DNA of 64,000 nt from Membranipora membranacea (GCA_914767715.1 OU612071.1:23309681-23373680); one strand, 5' to 3'; shown: positions 1-12,690, counted from the stretch's first letter. Notes: generated by a model not told the origin, from the sequence alone. Program-made: numbers and translations.

Positions 1-1415
1 ATGTGCCCCTTTGCCCAGATAAGTGTTTTGAGGCCTACCACACTAGGAAGAATTATAGGAGGGTGTGTCAAGATAAGGCATGATCATGGTTGACATCAGG
101 TCAAAATATTTATTTTGGGATTTATTTTCCCTGTCTCGCACTCCGTCCGCTATTGTGCTCCAGTTTGGTATCTCCGGTCGCCCTGAAACCTTTTTTTCCC
201 TTTTTTTTTCATATGTACGATTTCGGCTCTAAATTCTATTCCGTCTATGTAGACTTTTTGCTTCCATTCTTTGCCTAAGCCAATCTCCTCTAAATGTTTC
301 CTTTTTTTTCGATCTAGCTTTTCTCAGAGTCCCTTTTTTTAAAATTCAGCATCGGTATTGTTAAGAGACCACTTCTAAGTATGACAATTTGATATAGTCG
401 ATCCTTCCAAAACTATTCTTTTTTTTTCAATAAAGCACTGAGCTATCACCGAGTCCACTTCAGTTTATGATTTTAGTTTCAGTCAATCTCTCAAAATTTA
501 TCCCTTATTTATACTGACTCAGGGTTTGCCAGAGCTGCCTTCAATTTATGGCATGTTTTGATAGAGTCAAACTCTCAACAGTCTCCCTTTTTTTGATCCA
601 ATTTTTTCCAGACTCAATGTCTCAAAATAATCAAATTTTTTCACAATTCACCAATTTGATTTGCCAAGTACACTTCAATCTATGGCATCCTTTGATAGTG
701 CCAAACTCTCAAAATCAACATTTATTCAATGCATCATCAATATTACCCACTTCAAAATATAAAATTATTTTATTGTTTGCGTCAATATTCTCAAAATTCT
801 CTCTTTTTCGGGTTATCTGCTGGTTCCTGTCCCTGTTTCCTCATTGTTTTCTCTTTTTTTAACAAGCCTATGCGGCTCGATTGCTGACCTTCTCTTTTGC
901 AATCAAGCTTTCTTTCTTCGGGTCAGCGCACACTGCAGAATCGGACAACCCTGCGATAATTTATCCTTTATCAATTTTACACACAATTTTACTCTGCCAT
1001 CTCTGATGTTTTTCTTCTTTTGATTGAATTCTTTTATTTGACAATCAGTACCGTTTTACCTCAGGCAAATCATAATTCTTCTCTCCGTATCATACTCAGG
1101 TATGCCGTAGATGACTCTTTATATCAGTCCGATTTTAGTATTATCTTTAGATCACTTAGGAACAGTGTTCCTTCATCTTTTTTACAAATAGTCATATTTT
1201 TGAATTTTATTCTACTTGCCTGCTTCTCAATGCTCATTTCTCCGAGAGGCCTTCTCAGTTTTTTGTATCTCATTTGAGGGACATTTCCTTCGAAATGTGC
1301 CTTTGATTCCATTATTTGGTTGCCATCTCATTTTATCTGCAGTTTTTTGTATCTTATTACTTTTCTCCATCATTTGAGGGTATTCACTTTGAAATGTGTC
1401 ACAGATCACATTTTT
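1..1415 (+). repeat. Repeat R1, copy A: piggyBac-like 3' end plus 3' flank
   Basis: This segment aligns by eye over nearly its full length with 9449-10815, with scattered substitutions and small indels. An example is a few bases present near 265-275 but missing from the other copy. It starts inside a transposase reading frame (see 3-83) and continues about 1.3 kb past that stop codon. The flank is T-rich, with a recurring 'atagagtcaaactctcaa' type motif, and carries no convincing coding frame. The simplest reading is the 3' non-coding end of a piggyBac-like transposon family. A segmental duplication of a decayed element would look the same. The left end is cut by the window edge. Confidence 0.8.
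3..83 (+). pseudogene. piggyBac-like transposase, last 26 codons
   Basis: The frame from base 3 reads into the window and stops at TGA 81-83. It encodes the end of a cysteine-rich C-terminal domain with the cores VPLCP and CFEAYHTRK. In piggyBac and PGBD proteins this position holds a zinc-binding C-terminal domain ending in a similar 'CFE.YHT' motif. The better-preserved sister copy at 9184-9535 shows the upstream part of the same domain. The fragment is cut by the window start, so its integrity upstream is unknown. The family call is from memory of the motif. Confidence 0.6.
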
Positions 1416-2275
1416 GATCTGCAATCTCATTTTTATATTCATTGTTTGTATCCTATTAACTGGTATCCATATGACTTCGCGTATGCGATGAAGGTCTCTA
1501 TATTTATTTCAATTCAAAATCATGGTTTATCACGGACAAATAGGCTTTGCACTCGATTTATACTGATGTATTCTGGTATCACATCTTGTTGCATATCATA
1601 AGAGGATACATGTGTGTGAGTGAGCCTTGCTGAGATTTGCTTGAGTTTGGGCATCGCTTGTACAAAGGCAGGCAAATTACAAGTTGGTTTATTCCTGAAT
1701 TGAGCTACATAGTTGCATCGATAGACTACTATGCTTGTTAGTAGTTAGTACACAGCACCTTACAAATGCTGTTTAGTAGCTAGTACAAAGCAGCTTTCCA
1801 ACTACTAGCCATCGATCCATAAATATAATACAATAGCAGTGCCTGCATACTTTGTATTTATTGCACCCTCTCCGCTGTAACCTGCAGCATGGCTGTAATA
1901 TTGCCTGTAAAGAGTTCATTATCCTTTTATTTCTCATCCAAACGAAATTTTCTGTCCAGTGGTATGAATCCTGTTTGTGTAAAACAAGTATGAGGGCATT
2001 TGTGATAAGCTAAACACAAAATAAGACTATTTATACACTTTGTTGTGTGTTTCAGTGTCATTAAAATTATTTCTGGCATTGCTAGACTGATAGAACATGG
2101 ATAGACAGATCAAAAATTTTATGAAGAAGGTTTACATTTTAAAGTGGCCTTCTAAACTTATTAGTTCTTGAGTTATGACAAGTTTTATAACCTCATGTCA
2201 TTCCAATGAATTTTAACCAGAATAGCTAACAGGAGGGATTATATTATGGCTGATTGTATAGATGACACACAAAGG
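1416..2275. other. Unassigned AT-rich sequence
   Basis: No supported gene was seen. The stretch has low-complexity AT tracts and a short local duplication near 1735-1800, where a 'tagtagttagtacacagca'-like unit recurs imperfectly. Frames are interrupted and show no family motif. Confidence 0.5.
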
Positions 2276-2872
2276 ATTGAAGGAGTGGTTGATGATGTAA
2301 GGGCTCCCATGTGTGACTATGGGTACTAGAATAGCTGCAAAATGACAATATCCTGTAGAGGTCGTGTTCTGTTTTGGTCTTTTTGCTGAAATCAGGCAAA
2401 GTTTTTACCAAAGACGTAATCAATGATTACTAGTCAAGCCATTCCTTTCAATTCCTCAATTTTTTTGATTTGATTTTTGATTTGATTTGTATGCATTCAA
2501 TCATCATGACAGATGGTACCTTATGCGAGCGATGGTATGGCATAGTAAAAACAACACACTAAAAATTATTTATATATTAGACCGTTGTCATGATAGGTCA
2601 TGAAAAAATTAAAAAAGCCTTTTCTCCGCCTTTCAGTCCTGCAGAGTTTTGGCCGAAAAATTTGTATAGCTCGTGAGGATGTTCTGGAATTCTTGTTGAA
2701 AAGTAGTTCACTAATAAGAGGATGTGATTCATTATTCACTATCCTGTTTTCATTGATATCATGTTCCAATCAAGATGGCATTAGGAGATTTGATTGCTTT
2801 GCATCAGCGCATGGCAGGTGGCCCGAATGTACAATGTGCAGACAGGATGTACGAATGTATGAACAGGATATA
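2276..2872 (+). repeat. Repeat R2, copy A
   Basis: Two blocks match the segment at 5188-5510. One is about 2277-2455, around 'aagggctcccatgtgtgac'. The other is 2746-2860, around 'caagatggcattaggagat'. Between them this copy carries about 290 bp (2456-2745) that the other copy lacks, so one locus has gained or lost that piece. No clear terminal repeats or target duplication mark the extra piece. The right part runs into a minisatellite built on a 'gaacaggatrtac' unit. No convincing product was seen. Confidence 0.7.
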
Positions 2873-3055
2873 CGAACAGGATGTACGAACAGGATATTAT
2901 CTGACCCTAAAATCTCATCCATGAGGGAAAAATTAAAAATTTAACTTTTATTTTAATCTTTGTGGCGAACAGGATATACGAACAGGATATTATCCGACCC
3001 TAAAATCTCATCCATGAGAGAAAAATTAAAAATATAAATTTTATTATAATCTTTG
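2873..3055. repeat. Tandem duplication, two units of 90 bp
   Basis: Units at 2873-2962 and 2966-3055 are nearly identical, with a period of 93 bp. Each begins with two copies of a roughly 13-bp 'cgaacaggat' motif and ends in 'aatctttg'. The inner 13-bp motif also recurs just upstream (2840-2872) and at 5465-5505, so the locus shows nested tandem growth at two scales. Confidence 0.85.
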
Positions 3056-5133
3056 CAACCTTATTTGACCTAAAGTTTCAATGTAAGTTTTATCTATATA
3101 CAATGTTATCTGTAACCCAGTTAGTGTTATCAATGGTCCTCGATGTTTTTTTCTGAGTGATTTGATGTTTTCTAAGTTTATTGGATGTCTGAAGGGTGGA
3201 GACAGCTTTGGACAGAAAGTATTCTCCTCTGATTGAATGGCAAAAGCTGTCTTGTTTGGCTCCCGTGAATTTAACCCATCAGAGACATATAAAAGTTTAA
3301 CAGACTGCAAGGTTTTCAAAACTGCAAATAGAAAACGAAAGTTTGTCATGAAATTTGGATATGTAATACGAAATTATAGGACACTATTATCTCGCATAAG
3401 TATTTTTGCAAGTTTTATTTCAATTTTTATAAGTCACTCATTTATTTTTAATCACTTTTGTTTTGGCGTGGTTACTATATTATTTACTTTACATTGTACG
3501 ACATTTGTTCCTGTTTTGGTTAGGTTTTGTTATAATTTTCTGGCAACCAACGGGAAGCTGTCATCGGACTTTTATGAGTAAATAACATGAAAAAATTGTT
3601 GCTGCATTTCTCTGGATGAGACATTGAGGATATAACGATATGTTTCAAAATATTGACAGAATTGAGTGAAAGAATGTCAGTTATAGGGTATCTATTGTAT
3701 TATGATCTTATGTCTCATTATGAATTGGAAATTTGCTCAAGATGTAAAAGGGATATTGCATTCTCATTTGGCTTGTGCCAGCGACAGCCCTCATTACGTA
3801 GGGTCTTAAAAATGAAGCCATGTACTAGCGATTCTTCTATTCAGCTAAAACGGATGCAAAGCAATTTTTTCACAAAGAGAATAAAGGAACAAAGGTTTAA
3901 CGCCGAATATTTTGTATAATTTGATTATGAATGAACTATACAAGATGATAAGAGCAACATCATCATAAAGGTTGAGAAGAAGACTCAGCTTTTAAGTTTA
4001 GAATTGATCACTATCGGATAAATTGGATAACATCAAAACATTTGGTTTTATCATAACTTAAAGCCATAGAAGAACCTATTCATATTTGGTGTTTATATGT
4101 AAAAGGTATTATGAAGAGCACTGTGGCAACCTTTGGCATTGTTCCTGGACAGATTTGACACAAGTGTCTTTACTGGAAAGAAAACTGTTCTAAACTTTTC
4201 TCAACTACTGAAGTTGCCCCTCTTCATAGCCCTACAAGATATAAATATATGAACCTTCAGCTACACAAAGAGTATATTTCTGACCACAAGGGAAGCCAGA
4301 AATCAATTTAATATAATACATAAATCAGTTGTTGCAGGATATAGTGTAAAATATATTCTTTCTTTTGCCAAATGTGGGTTTTATGTTTCTGCAAAATTTA
4401 TCAAATAGTGATCAATCAGCATTTTTTAATTGTTCAATTATGAGAAGAGGTGTCAGATTTGTCAAATATAAACGGAAGCGGCAAGAAGAAGCAATCAAAT
4501 AAAAAACTCCATGGAGTTATAAAATGGTCTCATCTTTGTATCAGCCGTTTGGTATCAGGGGCTTGGCATCAGTGACTTGGTATGGCATGGCGGATATGCT
4601 CTAAATTCACTTTTGAGCCATTAAGTCCGTGACACATGTGTAAAAGATTGTATTCTCACCCTTTGGGACACAGTTGCCTGTGTCTGTGCCAGATCCTCAT
4701 CCAAGGAAGAAAAAATGAAAAGGAAAGCGTTGGTAACAAAATCACAAACAGAAGATTAAAGTTAGTCATCCCTATAAAAACTTGTTTTTGTGTTGACATC
4801 AAATATCGTGTTAACTGAGTAATTTTATCAATTTTTACTATTTTTAAAGTTTCCTTACATTTCTGTTAGGCACAGTGCTACTTTTTATGATAACTGAGTA
4901 TTTTTGTTGTTGAACAGAAATGCTACAGAGTATATGTTTAGAACACGATAGTATCCCCTTTCCAAAATTCAACATTGTGTAAACAATACTATTTGTAATA
5001 CTGTTATGAAGTTTTAATAGTGGATTATAATAAATTTATGGGGATGTAGATAGATTTGATCAACTAGCAAGTTGAAATAAAGTATCCCAATAGGTCCTAC
5101 AAGTGGTACCAAGTAATTTATCACTTTTGTATT
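3056..5133. other. Unassigned intergenic stretch
   Basis: About 2.1 kb of AT-rich sequence in which I see no supported gene, RNA or mobile-element motif. An open frame of 88 codons at 3653-3919 has no recognisable motif, splice context or promoter, and its composition matches the surroundings, so it is not called. Confidence 0.5.
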
Positions 5134-5187
5134 GAGGCGGCCCTAGTCAATAGGTATATCTTTTGCAAGGGGAAAGACTCCCATTTG
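5134..5187 (+). pseudogene. piggyBac-like transposase fragment (18 codons)
   Basis: These bases match 9193-9246, inside the better-preserved piggyBac-like relic, with only a few differences. Both share the translated core YIFCKGKDSH. The frame runs straight into repeat R2 at 5188, where similarity to the transposase ends. So a transposase scrap is fused to an unrelated repeat. It is far too short to function. Confidence 0.5.
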
Positions 5188-5510
5188 AGGAGTGGTCGAG
5201 GATGTAAGGGCTCCCATGTGTGACTATGGGTACTATAATAGCTGCACAATGACGATATCCTGTAGAGGTCGTGTTCTGTTTTGGTCTTTTTGCTGAAATC
5301 GGGCCAAGTATTTACCAAAGACGTAATCAATGATAAATAGTCAAGCCATTCCTTTCAATTCCCTCAATTTCCTGTTTTCAATGATATTATGTTCCAATCA
5401 AGATGGCATTAGGAGATTTGATTGCTTTGCATCAGCGCATGGCAGGTGGCCCGAATGTACGATGTACGAACAGGATGTACGAATGTACGAACAAGATATA
5501 CAGTGTAGTT
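5188..5510 (+). repeat. Repeat R2, copy B
   Basis: Second copy of R2, matching 2277-2455 and 2746-2860 without the 290-bp middle piece found in copy A. The two flanking blocks meet near 5370 at 'cctcaatttcctgttttc'. It ends in a shorter run of the 'gaacaggatrtac' minisatellite motif than copy A has. Confidence 0.7.
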
Positions 5511-8500
5511 AAGGTCAGATCTGTGCCTTGTTTTGCGACATATAGACTTCAATGGAGATTCACCCACCTGTGGTAACTTGAGCAGTTGTTGTCCGATTTT
5601 GACATTTGAGCTATCATTCGAAGGTTTTTTCAATGGGTCATTGTACATTTTGTCTTTCATGAGGGTTGACCCAAAATTTTTATCACTTTTGGGGGAAAAA
5701 GGGAATTTTTAGGGTCAAAAACATGCCTTTAACCCACCTGATTTAATTTCTTTCCTGTTGAATTTATCACTATGGATGGTTCTCAGATGGTAGAAAAAAT
5801 CTTCTGTATATTTTTAATCTTTTGCCATTTGATATAATATTAAAGGCGTAAGAGGCTTTCATAGGTGAGTAACATCAATTTTTCATGATAAATTTACTTG
5901 CCATTATTTGCGCAATGATAATTTATATTGCAGCACGCCTGCCTATCGAATGCGTTATATGCTGTAATTGAAGCGGTGTGATAATTCATGGTCCATTGAG
6001 CGCTTGTTGATCATCCTTGATCACGCTTTCAGAGCATGCTAGATGCAGCTAGTAATTGTAACTGCCTATTACGCAAGACTGGCTAGGAGTGATAATCATT
6101 CTTCAGTATTTAGGCCGGCTGCTCAGGGAAGAATTTATATTGCTCCAGCAATCACTGATACTTGATATGAAAGTTGCTATAAATTGTGAACAATTGTACT
6201 CTGACTTGCTGACATAGATTGAATCGGATCGGAAGCATGTATGTTTTGTATGGGATGGCTCTTCTTACTAAATACAGTACACCACCGGGCAGTCATTTCG
6301 AGTCACATGATGATATCAGATCAGCAGAGAATGTACCAATTGCAGGGTAAGTACAATGACAAACTGAATCAAATGTTAGGACAGTCGAATCGCAGGCCTA
6401 CTCTTAAATTGTATTTTAATGTAGAAGTTTCATCATTCAAACATTTATTGATAGTCATCATTTTTTACGTGAGCATCGAAACCATATAATATGATGTATC
6501 AAACTGAGAAGTGATGCTGTTGCTGCCAGATCGCAATTTTGCATGTATGTACAGAACAAACATAAACAGGTTCAGATCCTTGGAACGGAGCCTGCCTTTT
6601 TCACAGTGACAGTGCCACTCATAAGCTCTAAATACAAAGTTGCTAAATTGATGCTTATCTATTTTATGGGCCCTAACAAATCAATTTGTTTTTTTTTTAC
6701 CGCTATGGACTTGTAGCGGTAGTGTCCATCTTGTTGTTGTTAAGGGCATTAATATCTCCCGGGCATCCATGCTATGATGAACATATCGTTGCTTTCTTCA
6801 TGGTTAGTTTCATTTTCTCGTTTTTTTTTCCATTTTTTTATGTTTGATGATGGGTCTTTCATATATCTTTAGGCTGAGGACATGAGGCTCGGAAGAACTT
6901 CTGGCGCAGCTGCAATCACTAATGATTTCCGATACACTCGGCCTTGCATATAAGGGTATGTAATCAAACTACAAAGCAGAACACATCTGTAGAGGTATTT
7001 TCTCCTGCAACTTATCTTTTCACATTTGAAATTGGTCTCCATTATAGGAATATTTTGATTCAACTTCTAACACAGTTCTCTGGATATTATAGCGAGACCA
7101 GGTAATCGGGAACATTGTAATGCTGGTTATTTTAGAAAAAGTGGCATTGGCTGAATACTGTTTACCACTCCTTTCCAATTTAACTATTGTGATCACCTAC
7201 ATCTGTGGGATGCAGATAGCGGTGTTCTATCCAGATTTCAGATTGATCCCTGCTGTGCATTGATGTTGTTTTCTCTAGTGAAGAAATTTGCTTTGCGTCT
7301 GAATATTTCAGAAACCATTTATGCCAATTCGTTTTTGTTTCTATTAGCAATTGAAAAACTTTATTAACATTTCATGAAGCCCTGACACCATTCGTAAGTA
7401 TTGGTTATCATCTGATGGAGGAAAAATCATCAGGCATTTGTTTTTTGTGATCAAACTCATCTACGATCCGATCCGGTGCTTGTTAATTGGATCTAACATG
7501 ACATAGATAAACCACTGTAAATCCTGACTAAAGCACCCTTTTCAGTTATGTGTGGACAGAGGAATTCAAAACAAATTTAATCCAGTTTCAGTTGTACCAT
7601 GAAAAGACCCATGGAGCTATATCTGTCTCAGAGAAGAGAAAATCACAATTATTTTTGAATGATATACATAAATAAAAGTGCCCTCAGGTCTATTTCTGTT
7701 AATTAGGGGAGAGTTTGTTGGCATCCTTTGATCGTTTTTCAATAACAGTTTGGCTATTACAGTTCAACAGGAATCATGCTGAGATAATAGAGTAAATATT
7801 TGACTTTCTTTTCACGGTGGTTGCCAAATTTAATAATACCTCTCTGTCAATAGACACACTGTCTATTACTTTTATTTGCAGCTACTAAGATTATAAGAAG
7901 TTAGGGCTGGGTATTATTTAACTTTGGGTGCTTCTCTTACTATTGTTAAGATTTATAAATAACTTGACAGACAGCTGGGGAGATTTCTATCATGTTGAAA
8001 GCGAGAGGACACGCACACAAATTCTGTGTGTAGTCCAATGGTCAATGCCCGTGAGAATCTTTTCTGCATATTTTCTGAATGAAGTGGTGCGGTAATTCCT
8101 TGCATGATGTTGTTTTTTATAGATTGAGATTTTAGTGGACATCTTCTATGACTGGACCTACTGCCTTTTGAAAAAACAGTACCGTGCTAGAGCCGAGATC
8201 GATTACTCTATTGCCTAAACAAAGCCTCTGCAGTACTCCCCGATGAATGACTTCATCTCAAGATGCTACTCAAACGACTCCCACTCCCTATGCCTGGCTC
8301 TGTTTTTTTGTAAGTGGCCGTAAACTTGTTGCATGAAAGACGCTTCTACAAGGGATTAGGCTTTGTTTTCTTTGCTCGATGTTAGCAGTCTTACAAAACT
8401 TGTTCAATGAAATAGGTACTGCCAGTTATTGAGCTAAATTTTCTCTAGAAGTATATATATATATATATATATAGTTGTTTTATCCATATTCACTATTGTA

Positions 8501-8610
8501 TTTTCTCCTTATTCAGCAAATAAATCTTAGTATTATAGAGTCAGACAATGATATTCTCGAGTTTTGGTTCAGATTTAGTTTTGTCATGTTAACTCTAGAA
8601 AAAGATTAAT
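5511..8610. other. Unassigned intergenic stretch with a (TA)n tract
   Basis: About 3.1 kb with no supported gene. A (TA)11 tract lies at 8452-8473. Open frames in this stretch are short and lack family motifs. I see no promoter, RNA gene or clear mobile-element end here. Confidence 0.45.
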
Positions 8611-8709
8611 CCAATTGTCTGCATTCCTGTTGCTCCCTTCAACTGGTAGCACCACAGGCCTGCGGCCTGACCAGTAGATTGGGAGCGACTTGGAATGCAG
8701 GCAAATGGA
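8611..8709. repeat. Imperfect 98-bp palindrome (hairpin)
   Basis: The left half 8611-8660 and right half 8661-8709 are reverse complements with few mismatches. The paired blocks are ctgcattcc with ggaatgcag, gctccc with gggagc, and actggt with accagt. The centre is CAGGCC-TGC-GGCCTG. As RNA or extruded DNA it would form a long stem. It could be a small foldback or MITE remnant, or a structured RNA. No second copy was seen in the window and no flanking duplication is evident. Confidence 0.7.
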
Positions 8710-9183
8710 CCAAGCTTGGTCTATGTTAACTCTGATGATAGGAGTTGGTGATATGAGGGATTATCATTTGTCATGTAGTTTAGATTTACCATGAGGTTCG
8801 GCATGTTAGTCTGACTAGACAAGGGGAAAGGGGGTCAGTATTTTTGATACCGTATACCTATGACTGGCCTGCCACTGATTGTTTGCTGCTAGGCTGTGCG
8901 TTTTGTTTAGCCACAACCTTGGCTGGAATCAAGACAACACCATCACCGGGTAAAAAAACTGTTTGATTCTTTTTTGTCCGATTGAAGATTGTCTTAGTTT
9001 AATGGTCTGTTGCATTATTTTACAGTATTGTTTATACTTTGGAGTTATTCTCCCAAATGTAGTGTTTGCTTACAGCTGTTATAGTTTTACCTTTAGTTGA
9101 TGGCCTTGCCTATTTCTTGCTAACTCATGTTGAATGCTATGAGAGACAAATAAAGAACTACATATCACACAACCATCATTATT

Positions 9184-9535
9184 GCTGATAAATCAGCGGC
9201 CCAAATCAATGGGTATATCTTTTGCAAGGGGAAAGACTCTCACTTGAGTCAGAGAAAATTACGCTTGGATGTAATTGATTCCACCCCATTCACCCAATCA
9301 CGTAAGATAACTTCTTATGGTTACCCAGCACTTCGCTGTGAAACTAGATGTTTCCCTGCTAGGTATGAGAACCCTAAACATCACCCTGACTGCAGAGCTT
9401 GCTCTGATAGAAAGAATGGCATGCCGGACCCACTTTTACTGTAAGACCTGCAATGTGCCCCTTTGCCCAGATGAGTGTTTTGAGGCCTACCACACTAGGA
9501 AGGATTATAGGAGGGTGTGTCAAGATAAGGCATGA
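9184..9535 (+). pseudogene. piggyBac-like transposase C-terminal region, frameshifted
   Basis: The frame from about 9184 shows YIFCKGKDSH, then a basic linker, then PDCRACSDRK. A shift to the next frame near 9415-9425 continues as THFYCKTC, VPLCPDECFEAYHTRKDY and a TGA stop. Together these form the paired-cysteine (CxxC...CxxC...C) C-terminal zinc-binding domain typical of piggyBac/PGBD transposases, which binds transposon DNA. The frame break and the lack of an upstream DDD catalytic core show it is a relic. Its 3' flank is repeat R1. The 54-bp piece at 5134 is a scrap of the same sequence. A rapidly evolving host PGBD-type gene is possible but less likely, given the break. Confidence 0.65.
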
Positions 9536-10815
9536 TCATGGTTGACATCAGGTCAGAATGTTTCATTTGTGATTTATTTACCCTGTCCCGCACTCCGTCC
9601 GCTATTGTGCTCCAGTTTGGTATCTCCGATTGCCCTGAAACCTTTTTTTCCTGTGTTTTTTTCATATGTACGATTTCGGCTCTAAATTCTATTCCGTCTA
9701 TGTAGACTTTTTGCTTCCCAAGCCAATCTCCTCTAAATTTTTCCTTTTATTTCAATCTAGCTTATCTCAGAGTCCATTTTTTTTAAAGTCAGCATCGCTA
9801 TTGTTCAGAGTCCACTTCTAAGTATGACAATTTGATATAGTCGATCCTTCCAAAACTATTCTCTTTTTTTCAATAAAGCACTGAGCTATCACCGAGTCCA
9901 CTTCAGTTTATGATAATAGTTTGAGTCAATCTCTCAAAATTTATCCCTTATGTTATACTGACTCAGAATTTTCCAGAGCTGCCTTCTATATATGACATGT
10001 TGTGATAGAGTCAAACTCTCAACAATCTCCCTTTTTTTGATCCAATTTTTTTCCAGAGTCAATGTCTCAAAATTATCCCGTTTTTTCACAATTCACAAAT
10101 TTGATTTGCCAAGTACACTTCAATTTATGGCATCCTTCGATGGTGCCAAACTCTCAAAATTGTCATTTATTCAATGCATCATCAACACTACCCACTTCAA
10201 ATGATAAAATTATTTTTATTGTTTGCGTCAATATTCTCAAAATTCTCTCTTTTTTTGGGTTATCTGCTGGTTCCTGTCCCTGTTTCTCATTGTTTTTTCT
10301 TTTTTTGTAACAAGCCTATGCGCCTCGATTGCTGACCTTCCCTTTTGCAATTGAGCTTTCTTTCTTCGGGTCAGCGCACACTGCGGTCAAAGTCAGCCCT
10401 GCGATAATTTTTCCTTTATCAATTTTACACACAATTTTACTCTGCCATCTCTGAGTTTTTTCTACTTTTGATTGAATTGTCTTTTTTGACAATCAGTACT
10501 ATTTTACCTCAGGCAAATCATAACTCTTCCCTCCGCATCATACTCAGGTATGCCGTAGATGACTCTTTATATCAATCCGATTTTAATATTATCTTTAGAT
10601 CACTTAGGAACAGTGTTTGTTCATCTTTTTTACAAATAGTTATTTTTTTGAATTTTATTCTAGTTGCCTGCTTCTCAATGCTCATTTCTCCGAGACGCCT
10701 TCTCAGTTTTTTGTATCGCATTACTGCTCCCTCATTCGAGGGAAATTTCCATTGAAATGTGCCTTTATGGGTATTTACTTTGAAATTTGTCACAGATCGC
10801 ATTGTCGCATCTACG
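9449..10815 (+). repeat. Repeat R1, copy B
   Basis: Second copy of R1. It begins in the last codons of the piggyBac-like frame (same 'gtgcccctttgcccagat' start as base 3) and matches 1-1415 to about 10815. Beyond there, 'gggtatttactttgaaatt' still matches copy A near 1378 before the similarity fades. Differences are point changes and short indels in T runs. Confidence 0.8.
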
Positions 10816-12690
10816 TGCCAGATCTTTTGAAATGTCATAGCAATCGAGGACGATTGTAATCAGGGGGTGCAGATGTCGCATCTACAGCAGCAAACAGGAG
10901 AATTTTCGGGGGTGTGCATCGCCCATGCAACGCTCACTCCCGCCTTTGCATGGCCCATACACCGCCTATACTACGCACAACATATCGCACCTAATCGCAC
11001 ATGCCTCGCTCAAGGTTTAACTGCTGTGCGGTGTATGTGCGATGTACCAAAATGGCCCACCCTCGCATTTTCCAGCCACTCACTTGCTATATATCGCCCT
11101 GGTCAGTCCTGACTTGTCGTCTTTCAAAATCATGAGAGTGCTGGCTCCTTTTCGCACAGGCAATGCCCATCAAGAAGAAGAAGGCTCAAGCTGATTTCTT
11201 GTTGTTTACTTTTTCATTGAAAGCGACCGGATTTTTCCCAACAGTGTAATATTGTCTGCAATAGCCGTTAATAAATATTTACAAAAGTGTCAATTTCCTT
11301 AATATTTTTTATTAAAACTATTATTAAAATAAATCTTCCAACATGCAATAATTTGTTTTAATAGTTACCTGATATAATTTTCACAAACTATTTTTAAATG
11401 ACATTTTATTTCAGATATAGCACATTACCTCTAGTCCATCGAATTTATTTCCGGTCATGAAACTAAACTAAAGTTACTACCAGAGTGCAGGTTTACTGTT
11501 ATACTAGGCTAATAGATGTGTGCTGTGCTGGTTTATTACTGGGCTTTATGATGGTTAGAGGTGCAAGACCACAAATATGTCAGCCAATAGAGGATTTGCT
11601 GCTCTGCAAACCACAAACTATATCCTGGCTGCAATCTGTTGCAATGGTCAGGTGTGGTAAGTCATATAAAGTTTGCTCCCTGCCCTACCACAAACTGACA
11701 AAATACACACACTAAGGGTATTTCTTATTCATTGGTTGTTGGTCTATCAATTATTGTTTGTCTCTCGTCTCAGAGACAAACAATAATCGACTCTCTGGGC
11801 CCGGCTCATTGATACTTGACTCTCTGGCTAATTAATTGTTTGTATTATATTCGGTCTAGTCATTTTCTCATTGAGGCACTTGTCCCTTAGACAGGTTGTT
11901 AGCTGTTGGTGGGTTGGTTGCATGGGCTCTAGGGCTGGTCCCTCGCCACAGATCGAGTGGCTCACCGATCAAGTGGTATGTAGGTCATTCCTATTTGCCG
12001 AGGCGGGGAGCGAGCCCCACTCTAGGCCCGTGGCTAGATTTTCCCTTACCTGCCTCAGTCTTCCGGAGCACTCTAAGGGCACATGGTCCACTGCCCAAAT
12101 GTTTATTGGCTGCTGGCTTTACGGTTTGTTAATGAGGATATTACACAAGTAAATCCAATACAAAAGATTACGTGAATCATTACGGCATAACAGACTAGTA
12201 GTTTTGAAACACAATCACCATTATCGGCCTTGTCTTTTGAATATTGGGGTCCTGGGGAATATGTGCTGGACAATATCTCTACCCCAGACCCTCGTCGTTC
12301 CGAGATGTCGTTGCGCGCAGAGACCTTTGTGTCATAGTCACATCACAGTCCTCGCAGAGATGTGTTCACTTATTCTACCGCCGTTTCTGCGCATTGCCAC
12401 CCCTACCAATCGTTGGAGTGCCTGCGCTGTGCGCAGGGCTGACTCGCCCTACGAAACTGTGAGTTTGAGACTCAGTGTTTATTTTGCAATGACACTGGTC
12501 ATATTTTCTCGGTCTTTAATGCTTTTTTTACAACAACGCTGCCCATTTATAGGTTACATTGCAGTTGTGTGTGAATTTCACCTATGGCACTGACTCAAAG
12601 TCATTGGATCATGGGTCGCTGTTGCTTACAAAAAGCGTTATGAGTGTTTGTTTATCCCAATGTGATTGTAATTATAGTTTTATAATCTTG
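10816..12690. other. Unassigned stretch with locally higher GC and a perfect hairpin
   Basis: Two patches (about 10860-11130 and 11890-12470) are visibly richer in G and C than their surroundings and contain overlapping open frames up to 129 codons, but none shows a family motif. A perfect 16-bp stem (11750-11765 with 11772-11787) and 6-base loop sits at 11750-11787, reading attattgtttgtctct on the left arm. The patches could be mobile-element or gene debris from a different source. Confidence 0.4.

Noticed and set aside
548-1601. Several frames of 85 to 104 codons rich in F, L and S
   Set aside because: They are low-complexity readings of the T-rich R1 repeat, and the second copy breaks them differently.
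2840-3055. CRISPR-like regular repeats
   Set aside because: Units are directly adjacent, without unique spacers; an ordinary nested tandem duplication in a eukaryotic genome.
3653-3919. 88-codon frame, cysteine- and arginine-containing
   Set aside because: No motif, splice context or promoter; consistent with chance in AT-rich DNA of this length.
11871-12593. Overlapping frames of 93 to 129 codons in a GC-richer patch
   Set aside because: Stop codons are rarer when GC is higher; no motif or splice support seen.
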